Shown: positions 21,790 through 33,450 of the stretch, in pieces
Position numbering within the stretch: the first letter of the stretch is position 1
Layout: each line of letters starts with the position of its first letter
Source: Tretioscincus oriximinensis
Lineage: Eukaryota; Chordata; Lepidosauria; Squamata; Gymnophthalmidae
Length of the DNA stretch: 64,000 nt
Direction of reading: 5' to 3'
Assembly (NCBI GenBank): GCA_022410635.1
Contig: JAJVDF010000231.1
Location: 448,828 to 512,827 of the forward strand
Translations under genes and position numbers: made by a program
Notes under the pieces: model-generated
What the model saw: the letters and a program-made list of their open reading frames with translations, nothing else
Database searches by the model: none
Told to the model about the DNA's origin: nothing

Positions 21790-22402
21790 ACTAGACTAGG
21801 ACTAGTAGGTAAGCCCGCAAAACTGGGCTTAATTTGGGCAATTGGGCACCCAAAGTGGTGGCAAGTGGAGGTTGCTCTGGCTCTCCCTGCCCCTTCCCCC
21901 CAGAGCAGGTGTGACACTAGGGAGGTCAGCTACCCACTGGCAGCATGTGCCACACACATTGGTAGGGGCATGTGCCAATCACATTGGTGGGGGTGAGTGC
22001 TGCTTGCATTGACAGGGCCATGTGCCTCTCACTTTGACAGGGGCATGCATCGCTCACATCAGTGAGGGCTTGTGCCCCGCACATTAGTATTGGTGGGCAA
22101 CACAGGCATAGCCAGAGGCGTATGTCTCTCACATTAATGAGGGCTTGTGCCTCATGCATCACTGGTGACGGATACCATGGGCATTGGCAGGCAGTGGTGG
22201 ATTTGGGCAGGGGAACTGAAGGCTGTCCTCTCCACTGTGTTAGGCTGACAGTCAGGCAGCCTATGGCACTGTTGCCATGGGCGCACATGCACTGAGTCCA
22301 AAGTTCCAGGCCCTGTCATTGGTCCACAGTGACCAATGGCAGATCTTGGCAGACCTCAGAACTTTGGACTTATTGATGTACCCCTTATTAATAGTAGAGA
22401 TA
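21790..22402 (+). repeat. Unclassified element E with internal minisatellite
   Basis: Starts near GACTAGTAGGTAAGCCCGC and ends at TTATTAATAGTAGAGATAG. The same end (18 identical bases, TTATTAATAGTAGAGATA) recurs at 36475-36491. Inside, 21952-22160 is a diverged tandem array with a unit of about 26 bp (CACATTGGTAGGGGCATGTG-like). A hairpin at 22293-22371 pairs AGTCCAAAGTTC with GAACTTTGGACT. Boundaries are approximate and the class is unknown. Confidence 0.4.
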
Positions 22403-23090
22403 GGTTTGTTACAGAAAAATGTGACATATTACTCATTCACCCACAAATTTATGACAGGTCCACACATATCAATGAAGCTGACTGCAGGCTTGAAACCATG
22501 TAACGAATGAGTGTAAAACTAAAATGATCCTGGGGCTATGTTAGGATTGCCACACCTATCCAGGACAATCCCAGTATTGCAGGAAAATCAGTTTCTAACC
22601 CAGATTGTACCCCAAAAAAAGTTACGAATACTTGATCACATGATTCACTATCTTGGGAATAGCCATTGTGCATACACGTGGCCAAACCCATCACAAATGA
22701 CAGCTTTGGATGCAAATGAGGTGGCAATTGTGCACATCAGGTTTTGCACCATTGGAATAGTTGGATGTATGCTTCAGTTTTGCTGTTTTGGCAACATGTG
22801 ATCATTCAAAGGTGCTTCTTTCCAGAATATCATTAAATATTGGTGCCGTAATTCATGACCCTAGACTCTGCTAGCTAGAGTTTAACTAAACTGTTATTCA
22901 ACATTATATGGAAGATTACATTTAATAGTCGGATGTATTTATGAATGAGTATTCATCAATTTGATATAAATTAGTGTCCACATTTTCTACTAGCATTTAA
23001 GACAATATTTTGAGATCAATAGTAGAATCTTGGCTTTGGGCATTTTTTCCTTGAAAGATTTAATCAGTTCCTTGTGATTTGGCACAGAGG
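22403..23090. other. No recognised feature
   Basis: No gene or clear repeat seen. Confidence 0.35.
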
Positions 23091-23384
23091 TGAAGAAGAA
23101 GAAAAAGAACTAAGTTCTTATGCCCCGCTTTTCTCACCTTTCAAAGGGACTCAAAGCAGCTTACAAGGGTATTTTGCCTGAAGGCTTATATTGTGTCTTC
23201 CCCACCAGGTTGTGGTGGTTCCCATGTATCCACTTGCAGTCAGTTGCAATTTCTTGCAATTCATGCATTCAAATAGCTGGGTTGGCTAGAGCTACAGGCT
23301 AGTGGAAGGTGCTCACCCCTCTCCACGTCTGATGCAGGACCTTGAAACCCCATCACCCAGATGAGAGACCATTTCTTTAGCAAC
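23091..23384 (-). repeat. Sauria-like SINE (family A), reverse
   Basis: GAAGAAGAAAAAGAAC tail at left, then CCCCGCTTTTCTCACCTTTC, CAAAGCAGCTTACAAGGGTA, TGCAATTTCTTGCAATTC, and GTTGGCTAGAGCTACAGG. Nearly full length. It is head-to-head with the next copy. Confidence 0.88.
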
Positions 23385-23622
23385 CTCTCTTTCATTCGGG
23401 AGGTTGGTTGTTCAAGGCCCATGTGTTTGCCATGGAGAGGGTGAGTGCCCTTTACTGGTTTTAACTTCAGCCATCACAATGTGATGGCCCACATCAGGGA
23501 CCATCACAATGTGATGTGGAAGGTAGAATGTAAGGTTTTGGGCAAAAAATACCTTGTAAGCCACTTTGAGTCCCTTCCGGTTAGAAAAATGGAGTATAAA
23601 AACCCAGTTCTTCTTCTTTTTC
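23385..23622 (+). repeat. Sauria-like SINE (family A), forward
   Basis: GGTTGGTTGTTCAAGGCCCATGTGTTTGCC head, ACTGGTTTTAACTTCAGCCA, CATCACAATGTGATG twice, GTAAGCCACTTTGAGTCC and TTAGAAAAATGGAGTATAAAAACC tail. With the preceding reverse copy it forms an inverted SINE pair. Confidence 0.8.
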
Positions 23623-25340
23623 ATCCCCGGAGCCTCAGGAACAATGGAGAAATAGACTGCAGAGGAGATGCAGCAATTGTCTGGCTTCTATGGAATGAAC
23701 TGGGCTGGGTAACGAGTCCTTGCAGGAACAGGACTGAGGTATCACAGCTGCAAAGGATAATTGCTCTCGTAGATGGAGGTTTACTATATAGGAGAAACAA
23801 AAGTGGTGCTATCTTGTGGTACCAATGTTGTATTTTTATTTAGAAGCCATTGATGCTGTTTTGCTTCCATCCCACTGAGTTTTGGGTTAGTAAACTCTTG
23901 GTTTTCTGGAAGCCTGTCTTTGTTCCTGTTCCTCAGGGCCTTGTTAATGACAGGAGCTTGATTCAGCAGAGCTACTAATGTTCTGAGGTTATTTAATATC
24001 TTTGAAACAACCCATCCCAGTTTCTAATTGGTTGCTAATCCCAAGACAGGATAGGACAGCCTACCCTGTCTCAGAGGAGTGCCCATAAGTGTGAGTGATG
24101 TTCCAGAAGTTTGGTTTTATAAAAACTTCTCTGGAAATGCTTCTTACAAAAAAAGTGTGTGAACTTCATTGTGTGAATTTCTCATTGTTGAAGAAAATTG
24201 CAACAATGAGGTGAAAACATACGTGAACTAAGTTCCTAATTTTTTGAAAATTGTAATATGAATGGAGGTTCACTTAAAGTTAAGACAAATGCTGAGCCCC
24301 CTTTCTGGTGACACTGTTGGGTTCTTTCCCTAAGGATATTGGCTTTGGAGTCATTAGTGAAAGCTTCATTAGAAACTCAGTCAAGTTATGACAAGAAAAT
24401 GTTAGGCTAAAGACTCAGTCAGAAGATTTTGACCTGACCCCGTTTTTCTTTACTGTTAATGTTCCAAACCGTCCTGCTATTCTGCCCCAAGAAGAACGTA
24501 CCTGTCCTCTTATCAATGTGTTGATATGTTGGTAGTTGGTTGTCTGCTAAATTAAGTTACTTTATGAGCCTGATCATAGATTTCAGTTCGTGCTTTTTCA
24601 AACAAATATTGGAAACTGTCTTTGGCATTGCTAGGAAGAATTTGAAGAGACTCAGGTTTGACTTCTAGACTGTCAAGATAGTATTGGACACAATGGGGCA
24701 AAGNGTACGCTCAACTACTGCTTCTTAAACTGGTTAAAGTTACAATTATTGGCCAGATTTGCACTTTGCCTGGCAGTGGTCTAAGCAGTTAGCAAAACAT
24801 GTGCTGATCTTTTCCAATAAATCCAAAATTATCCCAACAATCACCTTATATTTTACTTGTGTGAACTGTGTTTAAGTTGTTTACAATCATTCCAGCACTG
24901 TGGAAACATTTCTGCAGGAAGGGGTGATGCTGTATTCTAGACTTTCTATGTCTACACTCCCCCCTTCCCCTCCCCATTTACAATTCATACATTCCTTTCA
25001 TACCAGTACACAGGGATGATCGCCAATGACCATTCCCTGCTTGTATGCCCCTTATGTTAACAATTTACTTTACATAATGACTGGAGTCCATCTTCAATCA
25101 AGAACGTTCACAAATAACATCCTTCTTCTAGTTGATTCCTTCTTCTAGATCTGATTTCTGATGAACAAAACCCAAAATCTTAATAGGTTGGGAGGTTGCA
25201 TGTATTTGAATCCTGTTGTTTGTTTGATGTGTGTATTAATTCTTTTAATAGGATAATAGATGATTTTTAGCTTTGCTGTTGTTGTATTTGTAGGTACAAA
25301 TGGCAAACCAGGTAATTAATTCCATCAAAAGCAGTGTGCT
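23623..25340. other. Intergenic stretch without a gene
   Basis: Unique-looking sequence apart from one C-rich patch at 24958-24975. No coding exon recognised. Confidence 0.35.
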
Positions 25341-25384
25341 AGATTTGAGCAAACTCATAAAATTCTACAGAAACTGTTCTTACA

Positions 25385-25707
25385 GCATCAAACTAACCAG
25401 AGCCAACAAATATCTGAAGGGCTGTCACAGAGCAGAGGGATCAATTTTGTTCTCATTGGCATGTGGAAGGACTAGAAACAATGGGATGAAACTGAAAGGA
25501 AGTACACTTAGATTAGATAGCTTGAAAACATTTTGACAGTAAGGGATACATTGCCACAGGAGGTGGTAAGTTCTTCTTCACTGGAAGTATTCAAACAGAG
25601 GCAGAACAGCCATCTGTCTGGGATNGTTTAATGAATCTTGCATTGAGCAGGGGGTTGGACTCCATAGCCATGGAGGTCCTTTCCAACTCTATGATTCTTT
25701 GATAAAC
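25385..25707 (+). mobile_element. CR1 LINE 3' end fragment
   Basis: Forward counterpart of 17630: AAATATCTGAAGGGCTGTCAC, GCATGTGGAAGGACTAGAAACAATGG (25460-25485), TTGCCACAGGAGGTGGTAAG, GAGCAGGGGGTTGGACTCCA and CCTTTCCAACTCTATGATTCTTTGAT. Non-coding. Confidence 0.88.
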
Positions 25708-27239
25708 TGAAGTTAAAGAAAGCTTAAGACAAGGAAAGGATTAAAGAAAAGATAAAAAACTGGTTTCCTTAAGCAAGCAACTCCCAGACTGATTGTAATA
25801 TGCAGCTAATATGATTATCAACCATTGGTTCACTTATTCCTAATGTTGTCTTCTTCACACTGTGGTTAACACCGTCTTCAATCATCTAACATTATCTTAT
25901 TAGTTATATTATACAATTAATTCCTACCCATAATGCTTTTGCTTTGAATGGTTTCAGTTACGTGCAGCAAGGGAATTATGAAATCTGTCATATAACACAG
26001 TGTGTACGCAGTTTCATTACTGCTGATAGTGGTGAAATGGTTGTTAATGGAATGAGCAATTGCTTCCAATTTATGTAACATGATCCATATAATAGCCTGC
26101 TTTTTGGAAATGGGTACTCAGCATTCACAAGGGATGACTGTATTGTATTTTTGTGACATAATTAATTTTCCTAATCGGTAATGTATCAATAAAGTTGAAA
26201 GTTGCTTTAGAAAGACTGTATGTATGATATCATGCACATCACCTGCTGTTTAGGAACAGAAAATTAAAGCTGTCCTGAAATTGAACTCATTTTTCTGAGG
26301 ATTAAATTAATATATCTATGCAACGTTCCAAGAAACACTGTATGAACAGTAAGGGCTTCTCCATGTCTAAAGAAGTTGGATCACTCTAGCTGAAGTCACT
26401 CCTATTGGAGCAGTTCCAAACTATCCTGGAAGAAGACCAACTCCAGTTGGACAACCTGCTCTGGAACAGGACACATGCAAACATTCTGATAGGAACAAAG
26501 TTTTATGGTCTTGGAGTGGCACGTTTGATAGCATTTTAATACCATTAAGTAGATGTGCCACTAGAGGGATATTCTGTCTAAATTGGAACAAGGAGGTGGA
26601 CACCTTTCTGCATTTCTGTTCTGTGCTAGTGACCCTGAACCATTGACATATCTTTTTTTAAAAGGTCAACTGCAGAGGGTNCCACAAGAGGCTCAGAGCA
26701 GTCTTGGCCTTGCATTTAACTTTTTAAAAGTAAATTGTAAAAAGTCCTAAATGTTCTGCCTCTGATTTTCCTGTATTTGGATGTGGGGCACTTTCACATG
26801 TACTAAGAATGATCCAGCATCAGTCCATTCCAGGTCCCTTCCTTCCACACACTGGAATGAAAGATAGAGACCGATTGCTCTTCCTGGCTGACCTACTTTC
26901 ATTGCACGAACTGGTGTCGTCAACCAGGTATAGATTTGGGGTGTTTTTTTTAAATCAGCAGTAGCAAGTGCATTTTGCAAGCTAGTTGATATATAATACT
27001 GTAGTCCAGAATCTATTTGAAAGTGGAAGTGGTCAGTTACTTTTAAGTGGTGATAAAATCATTACTCTAAATCTTCTTCAGTTCATCTTCAGCCCAAAGA
27101 ATGGGGTTTAGTCCAGAAAAAATGGATTAAATTCATTCTTTAGGACTGAAGGTGAACTGAAGTGCTTAGAATGAATTTTAAAAAATTTAGTTTTCCTTCA
27201 AAAGTAAGACTTACAACAGTGCTTGGCTGAATTGAAGAT
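25708..27239. other. Intergenic stretch without a gene
   Basis: No coding exon. A weak hairpin of the TTCAGTC-type family lies at about 27065-27180. Confidence 0.35.
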
Positions 27240-27427
27240 ACATCCTGACCTTATCCCCACTGAACCTTATTCTGGGTTATATCTCCATATAGAGCTTGGC
27301 CATTCAATGCCAGTGTAGATCATGGCAGGTTCCACGCAGAACCTACCAGTTTACACTAGTATGAAGATGGCAGGTTTCTATTTCCAAAATATATCCCAGA
27401 ATAAATCTCAGTGGACTGTAGTAACCC
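27240..27427. repeat. MITE-like element, GCCTTATTCTGGG family
   Basis: Left end CCCCACTGAACCTTATTCTGGG and right end CCCAGAATAAATCTCAGTGG are inverted copies. The interior also pairs (TGCCAGTGTAGATCATGGCAGG with the reverse-type segment CACTAGTATGAAGATGGCAGG). It lies about 30 bp before the acceptor of the first coding exon of COL14A1. Confidence 0.65.
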
Positions 27428-27456
27428 TGTTGATAAAAATTTCTGTGTGTTTACAG

Positions 27457-27579
27457 GTTTGTTGATCTTATAGCTGATGGCAAGAATGGAAGTCCACCGT
27501 CAGTTCAAGATGTTTGGCTGGCTCCTTATTATCTTCATTGCAATTACAACTCAATTAATTAGTCAAGTCCAGAGCCAAG
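27457..27579 (+). CDS. COL14A1: COL14A1 first coding exon: 5'UTR end and signal peptide
   Basis: The acceptor is TTACAG before 27457 and the donor is CAAG|gtaagc after 27579. An in-frame TAG at 27471-27473 precedes the first ATG at 27477 (C at -3, G at +4). A second in-frame ATG at 27486 has the stronger context (A at -3, G at +4), and a third is at 27510. From 27477 the exon encodes 34 residues plus 1 nt: a short basic N-region, a hydrophobic core (WLLIIFIAI) and a polar end (SQVQSQ) typical of a cleavable signal peptide. Cleavage near the last Gln would expose VAPPSRLRY, the start of FN3-1. Human collagen XIV has the same arrangement, with two Met before the hydrophobic core. The start among the three ATGs is not settled by sequence alone. 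Residue numbers in the other exon entries count from 27477. Confidence 0.93.
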
Positions 27580-28325
27580 GTAAGCATGTCACCAAGGTAC
27601 AACTCAAAGTTCATTAGGTCTCTCTGATGTGCAGAATTGGCTCTTTGTCTTCTCTGAAAGTGTGTTTAGCATCATACAAACCAAAGGTTTCCTATTGACT
27701 TTGCTGAAATGTTTACAGAAAATCAAATTTAAACGTATCATTTTTGTGTAGAAGGTGGCATTGCTCCATTGCCTTCATGAATGCGTGTGAATCTTAGTGT
27801 TGTGAAATGTATGCGTTATATGCTGCGTTATATAATTTGCTGCATTGCTAATTTAATACCAGTGCTCCAGGGGAAAAAAAGTCCATGCGCTATGTGTAAT
27901 GTTTGCCATTTGTTAGGAATTACATGTGACATTGGTGCAACTTTGACAACTTCACGCATGTCCTCAACATCGCTCAGGTTTTTGTTTCAGTAACTGCTAA
28001 TTTCTGTTTGCCTTCCTAACAGCTAGCTTTAACTTTTAACAAGCACAATATTATGCAGCAATGTTTAATGACAAATGATGACTCTTTAGACATCTGAATT
28101 ATGAATCTCCCAAGAGGATGAATGGAACAAAATGAGCAATGTAGGATGTAGGAGCAAATCAGCACAGGGAAAATATTGTATTTCTTAGTTCACAATATAT
28201 CCTAATCCAAGATATATCCTGGAATAAGGCTCAGTAGGGAAAGTGCCCTAACCTGAGTCTTATAGTACAGTACAGCAAGTCTGTTTGATACTCTTTAAGG
28301 TTTTATTCTGCCTTCCTATTAATAT

Positions 28326-28509
28326 CGGAGAAATAGCCGTGTTAGTCTAGTAGAAAGTCCAGCAAAGGGGCTAGTAGCACTCAGAGACTAACAGTAGAAA
28401 AGTAGGTGGCATAAGCTTCCATAGAAAGTAGACGTGTCTACGAAAGCTTATGCCACCTACCTTTCTACTGTTAGTCTCCAAGTCCCATTAGCCCCTTTGC
28501 TGGACTTCC
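28326..28509 (-). mobile_element. Foldback retroposon, diverged copy
   Basis: Starts CGGAGAAATAGCCGTGTTAG and ends GCCCCTTTGCTGGACTTC, with a long hairpin (AAGCTTCCATAGAAAG / GTCTACGAAAGCTTATGCC). The flanks share only ATTAATA. The hairpin sequence (GACTAACAGTAGAAAAGTAGG) differs from the copies at 6753 and 46034, so this is another subfamily. Confidence 0.75.
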
Positions 28510-28734
28510 GATTAATAAAGATGTTTGGAGCATGAAGTGTATTCAAGACATGGTCAANCTATAAGCTGAAGTGGCCAATATATTAATAAATAAAGCTCTT
28601 CGTTTACCTGGAATAAGCTACAGNCTATTAAAGCCAGCCTATTGTTCAGAACACTGAAAGCTGCATATTTGCATAAATTGGGTCAGAACATNCATCTCAA
28701 CAAAAGAACATTTAACTGGGCCTATTTTTATTTA

Positions 28735-28960
28735 TTTATCAGCACTTTTATCATGTGTCGTACTCTATGTTTGTGTCACAATACAATACATATGATATGA
28801 AGAAATGTATGAAAAGAAATAAAACAGGTTAGCTAAAATGGTGGTTGTGCCTGTATTGGATGGGAAGCTGTTATAAAACATCTAAAAAACATATAATGAA
28901 GGTAAAATGCAATTAGAGGAAACTTCTTCATCCTTGGTTTTGAAACATTTTTCTTTTAGC
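28735..28960 (-). repeat. AT-rich LINE tail-like fragment
   Basis: TTTATTTATTTATCAGCAC at left followed by ACAATACAATACATATG-type A-rich sequence. Probable L2/CR1 tail in reverse; weak. Confidence 0.3.
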
Positions 28961-29269
28961 CAGACAAGCCCCCTTTTAACTGTTTTCAGGATTGTTGTCT
29001 TAAGACAATGATCTGTCTTAAAATGTCAAATGTTTGCAGGACAAACATAGGTTGCAGATAGCAGTTAAAATAAAAGGTTTCATTGAATGAAGGATTCCTC
29101 CATTGCATGAAGTCTAACATTTCTTTGCTAGACTATCCATGATCACATCTCCATGTCTACAGTGGAAAATGCCTTGGCAGGTGCTTCATCAGAAGCAGTC
29201 CCACATCAATGAAGATTTTCTGATGCCTAGGAAAGCAATGAGCAAACCATATGGGCAGATAGACAGTGC

Positions 29270-29437
29270 AATTTCATGCCTTCATTCCACCTCTTTAACC
29301 TGGCCTTTGACTGAGAAAATTGACCTTCCCTACATTTAGACCTTGCTGTTTTTTAATATGGTAATATGTTACAGTAAACCGCCCTGAGACCTTCCAGTAT
29401 AGGCCGGTGTAAAAATGTAAATAAATAAATAATAAAT
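29270..29437 (+). mobile_element. L2-clade LINE 3' end fragment
   Basis: Encodes the short C-terminal LTWPLTEKIDLP, then the tail AACCGCCCTGAGACCTTCCAG, GGTGTAAAAATGTAAATAAATAAAT. Confidence 0.75.
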
Positions 29438-30599
29438 ATGCCTCAGGCAGGTGTTACATTTTCCAGTGGCCACGTCATGCCACGAAATCTCAAGACAAAC
29501 AATGCTGAGATCCTCTTCTAGACTCCCGTGCAGGTAAATGAAGAAACACCCTAATAATGTACTTTACAATCTAACGTCATGTATCTTAGTTCAAAATTAA
29601 CTTTCCAAGGAAACTTTAATCACCGAAGCAGAAATAAATCTTCTTATGCACCTATGTGCTGAAAAATAAGATACACAGGTATATAGCAAAGGCATGATGG
29701 TGGCACACAAAATGCAACATCCGGTAACATTTTTATTTTACAACTGAACTATTGAAGCTAAATTATGTCCTTTATTCTCTAAAAAAAAAAGGTCAGTTGT
29801 TTTGTGCTTTATGCGACTTGCACATTTTGGACCATCTGCAATATTTATTTTTGAAATGTANGTTTTTAGTATATTAATGGTAATAGTGAAAAAATGGGCA
29901 AATTTGAGACCATCTACATAAGTCGAAGTCTTGAACATGTCTAACTTTCTTTTGGGTGACTGCTTTAATGTTGCTGCTGGCCATTCATTTGTGCATTCCT
30001 GAAAAATTGCTTAACAAGCTTGAGCTACTGATTTTTATCAGCTAATCTGCTTGGTTTTTTTCTTCTTCTAAGACTGATTCTTTTTCTTTTTGCAAGAAGT
30101 GAGATTTTGTTCCACAGGCTATAAAGGTGTCCTACACAGAAATAAAGATTTCCTCTCCAGGTTGGTGACTCTGAGGCCATTCCAATCAATTGATTTTGTT
30201 GTGTTTGTCCAAGAGTAGAACTTTTTATACAGTATATATAAAAAACTTTCTCTAGCTGTGTTTTTCTGTGCAAGAACTTTGGTCTTTGCATAACTATGCT
30301 AAATATATGCTTCTAAGGACCATTTTGGCTTTTACTCTGTGTGCCATTTGGGGGCCCACTTGTTGTCGCCCCCCCTTTTTCCTGATTAAACAAACAAGAA
30401 TTCATTTCATGAAGGTCATTTAGTTATATAAAGACTTTCTGCACAATTTCTCTAGACTGTTTTGTTGTAGATTTCCAGTCAGTGTGAATACAACTGCACT
30501 GGAGTGGATGTGCCTTTCTGTTCTTGTTTATGTTGGATGACTGAATGGTTTGGGGGTTCTGGAGTTGTGCTATGTTTGGTGATGGCTGCTAACTAGTGG

Positions 30600-30722
30600 T
30601 CTTCTATTAATATATGTTTTGACATTTTAATCCTGCCCCATATCAAAGATCCCATGGTGGGTTGCAAGAGAAAAAAAGCAATATTTAATGAATACATGTT
30701 CAATAAATAAATATAAATACTT
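30600..30722 (-). mobile_element. L2-clade LINE tail fragment
   Basis: Reverse tail: TTTTAATCCTGCCCCATATC, AAGATCCCATGGTGGG, then A-rich sequence. Confidence 0.5.
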
Positions 30723-30889
30723 CCAAAATTTATTCTAAAATTTGCATTTTAAAATAACTTGGACCCCAGTTACACCCTCACTTTAGACTACCTTCAGTTC
30801 ATCTTCTGATTCAACAACCCACACCTCAATTTTTTTCTATACTAATGAATTTTTTAATGTCGCTATTTATTTTAAATCTGGAAAAAACA

Positions 30890-31125
30890 TCTGTTATTTT
30901 GCCCCACCTACTTTCAATTTTCCACACTGCTTCCTGTGTTCCCATTCCTTGTATTCTCAGCCCATAGCATTTCCCATAAGTCATTGCTGCACTTGCCTTA
31001 CTACAATTCCCAGCATTCTCTGCAAGCAAAGGACCAATGAACTTTTACATCTATCCTCAAAGTGTTCCAAGAATGCTGAATGCCCTATGAAGGCAACTGA
31101 TCAGATTTTACAGAAGCCCAATAAG
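30890..31125 (-). repeat. Dispersed repeat C, reverse copy
   Basis: Reverse counterpart of the repeat at 13541: CATTGCTGCACTTGCC, TACAATTCCCAGCATTCTCTGCAAGC, and GATTTTACAGAAGCCC. Decayed. Confidence 0.55.
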
Positions 31126-31739
31126 AAATCGGAGTATCAATAGTGGTTGGAAGATCAGAGATTACAGGTCTTTTTAGTGAGTGAATTGCTGAACATTTGT
31201 CAAAGTGCAGGGTGGATTCTACTTGATATTGCTACCATCTTGGTAAGAATTCATCTAAATGAGGTTTATACCAGGAAAAACGTAAACTGAAATTGAAGGG
31301 TTGGATGTTAAATCAGAAGACAAACTGAAGATGATCTGGTGTGACTGCAGTCTGAGGACTTTGGAGCACCAAGTGGTTTCAGTAGCATATCAAATGGTTT
31401 CTATGGTGTGGCAAGTATCTAATGCCGACTGTATCTAAATAAGTAATGGTGAGACCAGACATTGCATAAAAGAATATAAAGATTAACAGGTCATGATTGA
31501 CTATAATTTAAAAATATGGACTATATGTTTCTTTAGGAAAAANTGGCCATTTAAAGATAGAGCTGGGAAAGCTAATAAACTGAAAATCATGCATGATGAA
31601 GATATCCAGTTGAGCATAGCATAGGTAATAGTGATCTTGCAATCTCATTTCTAGATTACATTAATGTGCAATTTATTTTGAAAGTAGTGAGTGTACCAGA
31701 AGAGGCTACAGATTCGTATGTAGAAATGAATATCTTTGG

Positions 31740-32458
31740 TTCCTGCCCACCCACACTGCCTTTACAATATGCTTCCACTCTTATTTTAAAATGCTAGTGC
31801 TGACTTTTAAAGATCTTAATTTAGGTTAATGGAATGTCTGTTGTTGTACTGAAATCTAGGTTTTCCTTCTGAGACCTTTCTCTGTGCTATCCTTTAAGCA
31901 GAGATCCATTTGGCCAAGTTCTGGGTTGTAGGGGGCACAGATACACAGATACAGCCACAGTTCACTTTCCAAAATGTGACTGCAACTCTGAGAACTTCGC
32001 TTAGAGCTGTGCGGTCCTTGTGCTGGCAAGAACATCAACAGACCAGAAATGGCCACCTTCTCGTTAATTTTCTACTATGGCAGGGATTTCCCATCAGTCA
32101 TATTTCTCATATCAGAAAAGCATGTCTAGCAACACAAATCTTTACACTACCCAGTGAAGACTAAGGTCTGTCCCAGCCATTTCATGATGCAGTTTGAGAA
32201 GGTAGGAACCCAGGAGGGGGCCTTTTCCATGGCATCCCCCCACACTATGGAACATGTGTCAAACATTCAAGAAATGGTTGAAGGTGCAACTTTTGAACTT
32301 GGCCTTTGGCTGAAAAAACTGCTCTCCCCTTCCTATCATCAAATACTGTTGTTTTAATTAATATGTTAGTTTTGTTTGAATATGATGACTTTTTATGATT
32401 ATTAACCACCCCAAGACCTTCAGGTATAGGGCAGTATAGAAATTTAAATAAATAATAA
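31740..32458 (+). mobile_element. L2-clade LINE 3' part
   Basis: Degraded end of ORF2 (CTGACTTTTAAAGATCTTAATTTAGG matches the FKxLTxKxLN segment) followed by TGGAACTTGG-type sequence, CTTGGCCTTTGGCTGAAAAAAC, and the tail CCACCCCAAGACCTTCAGGTATAGGGCAGTATAGAAATTTAAATAAATAATAAAT (32407-32461). Several stops; non-functional. Confidence 0.75.
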
Positions 32459-32540
32459 ATACATTTTAAAAACCCAGCAGAAATTGTTTCTAATTTCTAC
32501 ATAGGTAACATAGCAATCTAATTCCACATGCTCACTATGG

Positions 32541-33293
32541 TAGACCAACCAGATTTTCTGAGGCCCAAACCGGGGTAATTAATATTCATGCTAATTTGCA
32601 TATTCATAAATATGCAAATTACCCTCCCTTCCAAAATTCCTGCCCAGGAAACCTGTGAAGCATGTGAGAATTTTTTAAGTGTGAGAGAATTTTTAAACTT
32701 TGTGAGAATTTTTGGAGTGCATCAGAATTTTTTAATTTTTTTTACAGAGGGAACGGTGCCTTCAGGAGCTTCTCCCAGTTGCTAGAGACTCCTAATGCAG
32801 TGTGTGTTTTTTTTTTTTTAAATCATTTTTGAAGTGTTCGAGAATTGTTTGAAGTGCAGGAGAATTTTTGTTTTTTATTGAGCGGAGAGTGCCTTCAGGA
32901 GCTGGCCCNGGTTGCACCATCCCTTCAGTAAAAAAATAAAAATTCTCACACACTTCAAAAAATTCTCACACACGTCAAACTAGTGGTGGGCATATATATA
33001 TATATTGACATGTGTGAGAATTTTTTGAAGTGTGTGAGAATTTTTATTTTTTACTGAAGGGATGGTGCCTTCAGGAGCTGGCCCCAGATGCCAGAGCGCC
33101 CTAGTGGTGGGGCAGTGAATTTTTTTCAAAAAATCTTTTTTTCAAATAAATTATTTTTTTCAAAAATTATTTTTTAATTATTTTTTCCTCAGCAAAACCC
33201 AGGGAAATGCTCCCCCCCCCCCCGGGAGGGGGGGGTAGACACCCCCAAACCGGGTTTTCCCCCTCCCCCAAAGGGGGCACCTGGTCAGCCTTA
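32541..33293. mobile_element. Long hAT-like element (TAGGCTGACCAGAT family)
   Basis: Left end TAGACCAACCAGATTTTCTGAGG, right end GGGGGCACCTGGTCAGCCTTA. The flanks ACTATGGT/ACTAAGGT agree at 7 of 8 positions, as expected for a hAT 8-bp duplication. Contains a palindrome AATTTGCATATT...AATATGCAAATT (32593-32620) and repeated TGTGTGAGAATTTTT units. A partial second set of the interior is present, making this the longest unnested copy. No transposase frame. Confidence 0.8.
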
Positions 33294-33450
33294 CTAAGGT
33301 GATAGGCCCTGCCCTCACTCTTCCTTAGATAACTTCCTGCAAAGGATAAAGACTTCCTTAGGTAAGGATCATAAGACTTGATATTCCAAATTCTACTATT
33401 GTGCATTCCCACATTTCTGTGGGTAGGTGGGAAGTGTTCTAACTGAAAGG

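Noticed and set aside
21952..22160. CRISPR-like array
   Set aside because: The repeats are adjacent and diverged without unique spacers; this is a minisatellite in a vertebrate genome.
21926..22288. 120-codon minus-strand frame with repeated Cys/His-like segments
   Set aside because: It is a translation of the 26-bp minisatellite in element E. The Cys spacing does not form a zinc finger.
1..27456. Exons of the upstream neighbour (DEPTOR in mammals and birds)
   Set aside because: No frame with its DEP or PDZ domain sequence was seen. The neighbour is probably outside the window.
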